Part shown: in pieces, positions 5,494-10,088 of the stretch
Numbering within the stretch: the stretch's first letter is position 1
How the letters are laid out: the number at the start of each line of letters is the position of its first letter
NCBI GenBank assembly: GCA_036679665.1
Contig: JAZHEJ010000054.1
Location: 1 to 10,088, forward strand
Direction of reading: 5' to 3'
DNA: 10,088 nt
DNA from: Tethybacter castelli
GTDB taxonomy: Bacteria; Pseudomonadota; Gammaproteobacteria; Tethybacterales; Tethybacteraceae
The notes under the pieces: model-generated
Databases searched by the model: none
What the model saw: the letters and a program-made list of their open reading frames with translations, nothing else
Told to the model about the DNA's origin: nothing
Program-made: the position numbers and the translations under genes

Positions 5494-6592
5494 ATTCGAT
5501 TTTGAATTTACGCATAAAACTCTGATCCAGATAGTTTTTGAGCCACCACATCAGGCGGCCTTTGATAACCATGCTGTTGCGGTGGGCAATCGCGTACCGA
5601 TCTCCTGTGCAGATAATCGCCAGCGTTTCTTGCTGCGCCTGCCATGACTGCATTTTTTCACCCGCTAACGCGGCAAGCAAATTATGGGCAAGTATCGGTG
5701 CTTGACGTACCGCATAGACACCTGATTTGGCTAGCTTACTACTGACGATAGTACCGCAGTCTCCACAAGCAAAAATCTCCGGATGAGATATGCTTTGAAA
5801 ATTATCTTTTATTTGCACGAAGCCTTTTTCGTCTACTGCCAACCCTGATTGTTTCAATTCGGACCAGGCTTTAACCCCGGTACATAGGATAACTTTGTCA
5901 GCATAAAAACGCTCGTTATTTTCCAGCTTAATAAAATTTGACTCGACCGCGGTCGCACTTTTACCCAGTAATGGAGAAATACCGCGACGAATTAAAAACT
6001 TGCTGATCTCCTTGGATAACCGCGGAAACTTCGGTATCAATTCAGAATTGTGGCCGATTAGAAACACGCCGCCGCTGCGCTTGTGAGAGCGTAAATAATG
6101 ATCTACACATAATGCCAACTCCACACCTGCTACCCCTCCGCCTACGATCGCGCAAGTTAGTTTGTGCTTGTCTTGCCAATTTGCAAGCCAATCCAGAAAA
6201 GGGAGCACTGGTTTTATCGACTTGACATTATCGGTATTCTCAGCAATTGAATCGACGCAATGGCCACCGATATTAATCGACAGCAAGTCGTATCCTACCT
6301 GTTTACCAGATACAAGTACTATTTTTTTGCGCGCCAAATCTATCGACTTGGCATGCTCAGGAATATACGCCACCCCGGCGCGGTGAGTAATTCCGGCAAC
6401 ATCTATGACGATATCGTTGCGTTTATACAAACCCGCGATCATCCCCGGTAACATTCCAGAATAAGGCGTAACGCGCTCGCCGCAGATCAAAGTGATTTTT
6501 TGATTGGCAGCTTTAATCTGTTTTGCGATACTATCTAAAGCCAACACATGAGTATGGCCGGCGCCCAATAAGACCAGATGCTTTTGCGACAT
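5486..6592 (-). CDS. FAD-dependent pyridine nucleotide-disulfide oxidoreductase, stand-alone form of the SelD N-terminal-fusion family
   Basis: This 368-residue flavoprotein resembles the NDH-2/sulfide:quinone reductase group, most closely the subfamily often found fused to the N-terminus of selenide, water dikinase (SelD). Visible motifs: FAD-binding GAGHTH (10-15); the subfamily block TPYSGMLPG (42-50); YDLLSINIG (101-109); NAD(P)-binding GGGVAGVE (151-158); VILCTGVKA (234-242); and the second FAD motif IFACGDCG (273-280). The end, with GRLMWWLKNYLDQSFMRKF, matches the family's aromatic, basic C-terminus; by analogy with NDH-2 this could sit on the membrane, an inference. No SelD domain follows and none is in the window. 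The substrate is unknown; a role as NAD(P)H:quinone-type oxidoreductase is plausible. The ATG lies three bases after the truB stop with AGGAA inside the end of truB, so it is probably the last gene of the infB-rbfA-truB transcript. Its stop overlaps the pnp stop. Confidence 0.88.
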   Translation of the reverse strand: MSQKHLVLLGAGHTHVLALDSIAKQIKAANQKITLICGERVTPYSGMLPGMIAGLYKRNDIVIDVAGITHRAGVAYIPEHAKSIDLARKKIVLVSGKQVGYDLLSINIGGHCVDSIAENTDNVKSIKPVLPFLDWLANWQDKHKLTCAIVGGGVAGVELALCVDHYLRSHKRSGGVFLIGHNSELIPKFPRLSKEISKFLIRRGISPLLGKSATAVESNFIKLENNERFYADKVILCTGVKAWSELKQSGLAVDEKGFVQIKDNFQSISHPEIFACGDCGTIVSSKLAKSGVYAVRQAPILAHNLLAALAGEKMQSWQAQQETLAIICTGDRYAIAHRNSMVIKGRLMWWLKNYLDQSFMRKFKIESS

Positions 6593-6595
6593 GAC

Positions 6596-7477
6596 TTATT
6601 CTGATTCCTGTTCAGTATCGACAACAGACGGCAATAAACGTTTCGCTGAAAGCTGTTTGCCGTCACTTGTCCCCAAACCAAAAAAAGCTCTCTTACGATC
6701 ATATAGCCGTACTAATCCAGCAGGCGACTCGTATGCAACTTGCTGGCCATGTTTGAGGCGCTGTTCGCAAGACGCAGACAATTGGACTTGAGCATGATGC
6801 TTCAACAATTCATCAGGTGAACGAATTGCTGCCAACAACTCTTTTTTGTCAGCTTTGGAGCTTACACATTCATCCAAATGCAAGCCGGAGCATTCACTTC
6901 GCACCAGCCCGGTCATCGTCGCGCCACAGCCAATTTTCTCGCCAAAATCCGCTACCAGACTACGCATATAAGTCCCCTTTCCACATACCACTTCCAGTTT
7001 CAGCTTGCCTTGATGATCATCGTTGAGAACCTCAATCGAATGGATTGCCACGGTTCGCACCTTATCTGGCACCTTAATGCCGGCGCGAGCATAATGGTAC
7101 AAAGGCTTACCCTTATGCTTCAAAGCGCTGTAGACAGGGGCGCGCTGTTGAATCAAGCCGGTAAGACCGGCTAATGTTGCCGGGACCCGGTCGCTGTAGT
7201 CACCAGGTATGTGTTCACGCGAAATAATGTCACCTTCACAATCCCATGTCGAAGTAACAATGCCAAGCTGACAATCGACTTGATAACGCTTAGTTTCAGA
7301 CAAATAAGCGCAAAAGCGTGTTGATGCTCCAAATCCTACCACCAACACTCCGCTAACCAACGGATCTAGGGTACCGGTATGACCGGCCGATTTTACTCCC
7401 AGAGTTTCGCGTACCTTATACGTCGTATGTGCGGAACTTACACCAAGGTGTTTGTTGATGGCTATAAAGCCATGCAT
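6596..7477 (-). CDS. truB: tRNA pseudouridine(55) synthase TruB
   Basis: TruB isomerises U55 in the T-loop of nearly all elongator tRNAs. The 293-residue product has the catalytic block GHTGTLDPL with the nucleophile Asp38, the substrate-contact segment APVYSALKHKGKPLYHYAR, and CGKGTYMRSL with FGEKIGCGA, all in the family order. A small C-terminal region after about residue 240 (VRLYDRKRAFFGLG) fits the PUA-like tail that binds the acceptor stem. The N-terminal family motif, usually close to DKPxGxSS, reads INKHLGVSS, so the proline is replaced by histidine. The ATG at 7477 lies inside the end of rbfA (16-base overlap), which points to coupled translation, and the oxidoreductase starts three bases after the stop. 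The position after infB and rbfA is the classical one, although rpsO and pnp do not follow on the same strand. Confidence 0.96.
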   Translation of the reverse strand: MHGFIAINKHLGVSSAHTTYKVRETLGVKSAGHTGTLDPLVSGVLVVGFGASTRFCAYLSETKRYQVDCQLGIVTSTWDCEGDIISREHIPGDYSDRVPATLAGLTGLIQQRAPVYSALKHKGKPLYHYARAGIKVPDKVRTVAIHSIEVLNDDHQGKLKLEVVCGKGTYMRSLVADFGEKIGCGATMTGLVRSECSGLHLDECVSSKADKKELLAAIRSPDELLKHHAQVQLSASCEQRLKHGQQVAYESPAGLVRLYDRKRAFFGLGTSDGKQLSAKRLLPSVVDTEQESE

Positions 7478-7776
7478 TTGAGATCATCTTGCTTATTATC
7501 AATAGGTTCGAATATCAAATCGGGTATACGTTTGGTGGGCATTGACTTGGCTAATTTAGTACGCAACTCGGACATTTTCTCGTCCAATTTTTCTGTTGCG
7601 ACCGCAGCGGATGCGCCAATAAGCGCATACCTGATTTTTGCCGATGAAAGATCCTTGCTTACCTCAACGTGTACCACGGTAATCAGCGCATTAGGGAGTA
7701 ATCTTTGTAACGCCGGGGCAATCACTTCTTGAACCATGCGAGCAATGCGCACATGCCGCGGAAAAGGATGTTTCAT
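7462..7776 (-). CDS. rbfA: Ribosome-binding factor A, divergent
   Basis: RbfA is a small KH-fold factor that binds the maturing 30S subunit near the 5' helix of 16S rRNA and is needed for late assembly and cold growth. The 104-residue product keeps the core pattern: an RVA-like start (HVRIARMVQEVI), the strand-turn-strand HVEVSKDLSSAKIRY (36-50) and the closing TKRIPDLIFEP (80-90). Two usual signatures are weak. The DPRL segment after the first helix is shortened to LLPNAL. Where E. coli has EASGFIRS, with the A-x-G kink between helices of the KH fold, this protein has EKMSELRT. It is also shorter than the E. coli protein (about 130), mainly lacking the C-terminal tail. Its place between infB and truB makes the call secure. 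The ATG at 7776 has a good ribosome site, TAGGT, about six bases upstream; infB ends 11 bases before. Confidence 0.92.
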   Translation of the reverse strand: MKHPFPRHVRIARMVQEVIAPALQRLLPNALITVVHVEVSKDLSSAKIRYALIGASAAVATEKLDEKMSELRTKLAKSMPTKRIPDLIFEPIDNKQDDLKCMAL

Positions 7777-7787
7777 AGCGTACCTAA

Positions 7788-10088
7788 CTAGGATGTTAGC
7801 GTAGGAATAGTATTTACAATCTCAAGCGATTCGATATTGTCTCCCGGTTTGCAATCGCCAAAACGCTGCATAAATATTCCACAGTCCGATCCGGCATTGA
7901 TCCGCTGTACCTTATCTTTGTAATGCCTAAGCTCGGTAAGATTCACTTTATCGGCTATCACCTTACCGTCGCGAATAATCCGCACCGGTAAATTCGAGGC
8001 GATAACACCGTCTTCAACCGAACAACCAGCAACCTTACCCAATTTATTGATATAAAACACTTCCTTAACCACCGCCGTTCCTTTGACAGTTACCGTCTGC
8101 TCAGGCTCGAGCATACCTTGTAAACGTTCTTTGATCGTATCGGTAATCCCGTAAAAGACATCGTTGTAAATTATGGGTATTTTCCGGTCTGCTATCATAC
8201 GCCGCGCTTTAGGGTTGGCAACAACTCGAAAGCCCACCAACAACGCTTTACTTGCTTCAGCCAACAATACGTCCGATTCAGCAATGGCACCCACGCCACT
8301 GTGAATGATTTTGGGTTTGCAATCCTCAGTACCTAATTTCGCAATCACCTGCTCCATTGCCTCGCAAGATCCGGCAACATCGGTTTTGATGACCAAATTC
8401 AGTGACTTGCTTTTATCCTCAGCGTCGCTCAGCGCAAATAATTCATCCAAATCCGTTGCTTCAATCACAGTGCGCTTGCTAGCCAGATCACGCTCGCGCA
8501 AACGGTACCGCCTATCCTCCGCATGATCCCGTGCTGAGCTTTCGTCTTTTACGACAAAAAATTCGCAACCCACTTTGGGCAATTTGGCTATCCCTTGGAT
8601 CTGTACCGGCACGGAAGGAGTGGCTTCATTAATCAATTGATTATTTTCATCACGCAAAGCGCGAACTCTGCCATATTCAGTATCACACAATAAAAACTGG
8701 CCTTTACGCAATATACCAGCGCGAACAATAGCCGTAACTACCGGACCGAGCCCTTTTTCAGTACGCACCTCAATGACCGAACCATAAGCATCCACATCAA
8801 GCGGAGCTTTAAGCTCAAGCACCTCCGATGTCAGCAAAATAGCGTCAAGTAGCTTATCAATCCCTTCGCCTGTGATAGCCGACACTGGCACTACTAGCGT
8901 CTGGCCTCCCCATTGTTCGGATTGCAGACCCATACTAACAAGCTGTTGATTGATATTGTCAAGATTAACATCAGGCAAATCAATTTTGTTTACCGCGACC
9001 ACTATCGGAACTTCAGCGGCTTCAGCATGGCTCACCGCCTCTCTAGTTTGGGGCTGGACTCCATCATCGGCTGCGACCACCAACACGACAATATCGGTGA
9101 CTTTGGCTCCGCGGGCACGCATTTCGGTAAACACTTCGTGGCCGGGAGTATCGACAAAAGTGATTTTGTCTCCTGATGCGGTGGCAACCTGATAAGCTCC
9201 GATATGCTGCGTGATTCCACCTGATTCACTGTCGGTGACTTTCGTTTTGCGAATATAGTCAAGTAACGAAGTTTTCCCGTGATCCACATGCCCCATGATA
9301 GTAACCACCGGCGGACGGATGACAATATTTTCGCCCTTCGACGTGCGACTTTGAGTGATAAAGGTTGCTTCTTGATTTTCGTAAACCTTGACCGCCGTGT
9401 GTCCTAGTTCTTCGACAATCAAGCAGGCGAATTCCTGATCAATTTCTGCTGGCACTTCTTCTATCGAATCATCAACAGCCAAAATAATTTCGTTAATCGC
9501 TGATGTTTTGACAGACATGCGGTAAGCTAGTTCTTTGATTGGAATTGTTTCAGGAACGTCAACCATAAAAGATTTACGCGTTACCGGCTGGACGAATTCC
9601 TGGCGACGCGGTTTATTACGTGCCGCGCGACGGCGTTGCTTGCGAATACGTTTATCGAAGGTTCCCTTATCGATGCTGATTGTTCCCACCGGACGCAAGT
9701 TCACACCGTCTCCCGCGGGTTTCGGCGTTTCTTTGGTTTGTAATTCGGGCTCCGCGGCAAGTTTAGTGTCTTTATCCTTGGAGTCATCGATGGCGGACTG
9801 TTCCGCTGCTGGTTTGCTAAGTAAGTTGCGCTCATAGATCTGGTCGATCATTTGCGTTTCTTGCTTTCGTAACTCTGTTTCAGCTTTACTAGGCGCAGAT
9901 ACGACAACCGGTGCTGATCGTTGAGGTTTAGCGGACACTCCCTCTTCTTTGTCACTAGTTTGCTGTTTGACCGGTTCTTCAACAGGTTTTTGTACTTTGT
10001 GACCGCGGTCTTTGCGCCGCTCGATTACAACTCCGGTGCGGCTTGATTTAACCGAATCGCGATGTCTAGCACCATGTACGGGATTGCC
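7788..10088 (-). CDS. infB: Translation initiation factor IF-2, 5' end cut by the window edge
   Basis: IF2 is the GTPase that brings initiator fMet-tRNA to the 30S subunit and promotes subunit joining. The frame is open to base 10088 with no start, so at least 766 residues are present and the N-terminus is missing. Counting from the internal GTG at 9938: a charged, A/P-rich linker, an Arg-rich stretch (97-112), the IF2_N domain (about 122-172), then the G domain with G1 GHVDHGKTS (216-224), GGITQHIGAY, DTPGHEVF, NKID and SAITGEG, followed by domain II, domain III (KIIHSGVGAIAESDVLLA) and C-terminal domains (GMLEPEQ; DCGIFMQRFGDCKPGD) that bind fMet-tRNA. It begins the visible infB-rbfA-truB-oxidoreductase operon; upstream partners such as nusA and rimP would lie beyond the edge. 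A gene finder limited to starts would report GTG 9938, but codons run on upstream. Confidence 0.97.
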   Translation of the reverse strand, partial: GNPVHGARHRDSVKSSRTGVVIERRKDRGHKVQKPVEEPVKQQTSDKEEGVSAKPQRSAPVVVSAPSKAETELRKQETQMIDQIYERNLLSKPAAEQSAIDDSKDKDTKLAAEPELQTKETPKPAGDGVNLRPVGTISIDKGTFDKRIRKQRRRAARNKPRRQEFVQPVTRKSFMVDVPETIPIKELAYRMSVKTSAINEIILAVDDSIEEVPAEIDQEFACLIVEELGHTAVKVYENQEATFITQSRTSKGENIVIRPPVVTIMGHVDHGKTSLLDYIRKTKVTDSESGGITQHIGAYQVATASGDKITFVDTPGHEVFTEMRARGAKVTDIVVLVVAADDGVQPQTREAVSHAEAAEVPIVVAVNKIDLPDVNLDNINQQLVSMGLQSEQWGGQTLVVPVSAITGEGIDKLLDAILLTSEVLELKAPLDVDAYGSVIEVRTEKGLGPVVTAIVRAGILRKGQFLLCDTEYGRVRALRDENNQLINEATPSVPVQIQGIAKLPKVGCEFFVVKDESSARDHAEDRRYRLRERDLASKRTVIEATDLDELFALSDAEDKSKSLNLVIKTDVAGSCEAMEQVIAKLGTEDCKPKIIHSGVGAIAESDVLLAEASKALLVGFRVVANPKARRMIADRKIPIIYNDVFYGITDTIKERLQGMLEPEQTVTVKGTAVVKEVFYINKLGKVAGCSVEDGVIASNLPVRIIRDGKVIADKVNLTELRHYKDKVQRINAGSDCGIFMQRFGDCKPGDNIESLEIVNTIPTLTS
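9936..9950 (-). promoter_or_regulatory. Candidate internal translation start inside infB (IF2-2-like)
   Basis: On the minus strand the purine-rich run AAAGAAGAGGGA (9950-9939) stands directly before an in-frame GTG (9938-9936). E. coli infB is known to make shorter IF2 forms from an internal GTG (and a nearby ATG) ahead of the conserved domains, and this GTG sits in the equivalent variable linker. The distance from the GAGG core to GTG is only two bases, shorter than ideal, so this is a weak call. Confidence 0.25.

Noticed and set aside
8913..9325. Overlapping open frames of 80-97 codons on both strands within the infB G domain, and similar ones inside lysS, pnp and truB
   Set aside because: They lie wholly inside strongly conserved genes in other frames, have no recognisable domains or start signals, and are the usual shadow frames of long coding regions.
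1..10088. tRNA or rRNA genes, CRISPR arrays, insertion sequences, phage or defence genes
   Set aside because: Essentially the whole window is covered by conserved housekeeping genes with gaps under about 100 bases, and no such structure was seen on either strand.

Overview
The window reads as ordinary chromosomal DNA of a gammaproteobacterium with a moderate, slightly AT-leaning base composition and very tight packing. The lineage is inferred from protein similarity (BamD, LysS, S15, PNPase, IF2 and TruB all align well with remembered E. coli sequences) and from the rluD/bamD divergent pair that is familiar in that class. UGA, UAG and UAA all act as stops, so the code is the normal bacterial one. 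No rRNA, tRNA, insertion sequence, phage gene or CRISPR array is visible, and no stretch over 100 bases lacks a gene.

Layout, left to right. The first 77 bases are an exact copy of the start of bamD (480-556), joined to the inside of rluD. RluD is therefore cut off after its S4 domain and first catalytic-domain strand, and this edge looks like a chimeric or assembly-graph junction. rluD (minus) and bamD (plus) diverge. bamD converges on lysS (minus) with a 25-base tail overlap. lysS and rpsO diverge from a gap of about 50 bases, and rpsO is followed by pnp. pnp converges on a minus-strand operon with stop codons overlapping in one CTAG. In transcription order that operon is infB (5' end beyond the right edge), rbfA, truB and a FAD/NAD(P)H oxidoreductase of the family otherwise fused to SelD.

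The genes form a translation and RNA-metabolism neighbourhood: IF2 and S15 (initiation and the 30S subunit), RbfA (30S maturation), TruB (tRNA psi55), RluD (23S rRNA pseudouridines), LysRS (tRNA charging) and PNPase (RNA decay). BamD is the outer-membrane assembly exception, and the oxidoreductase is the only enzyme with no obvious link to translation. In E. coli the order infB-rbfA-truB-rpsO-pnp is colinear; here rpsO-pnp faces the infB block, with the oxidoreductase between them.

I do not see a new multi-gene system. The points worth a second look are the 77-base junction, a 50-residue N-terminal extension on ribosomal protein S15, the oxidoreductase joined to the infB operon, symmetric -10 elements in both divergent promoter gaps with very short or absent leaders, and divergent features in LysRS and RbfA.
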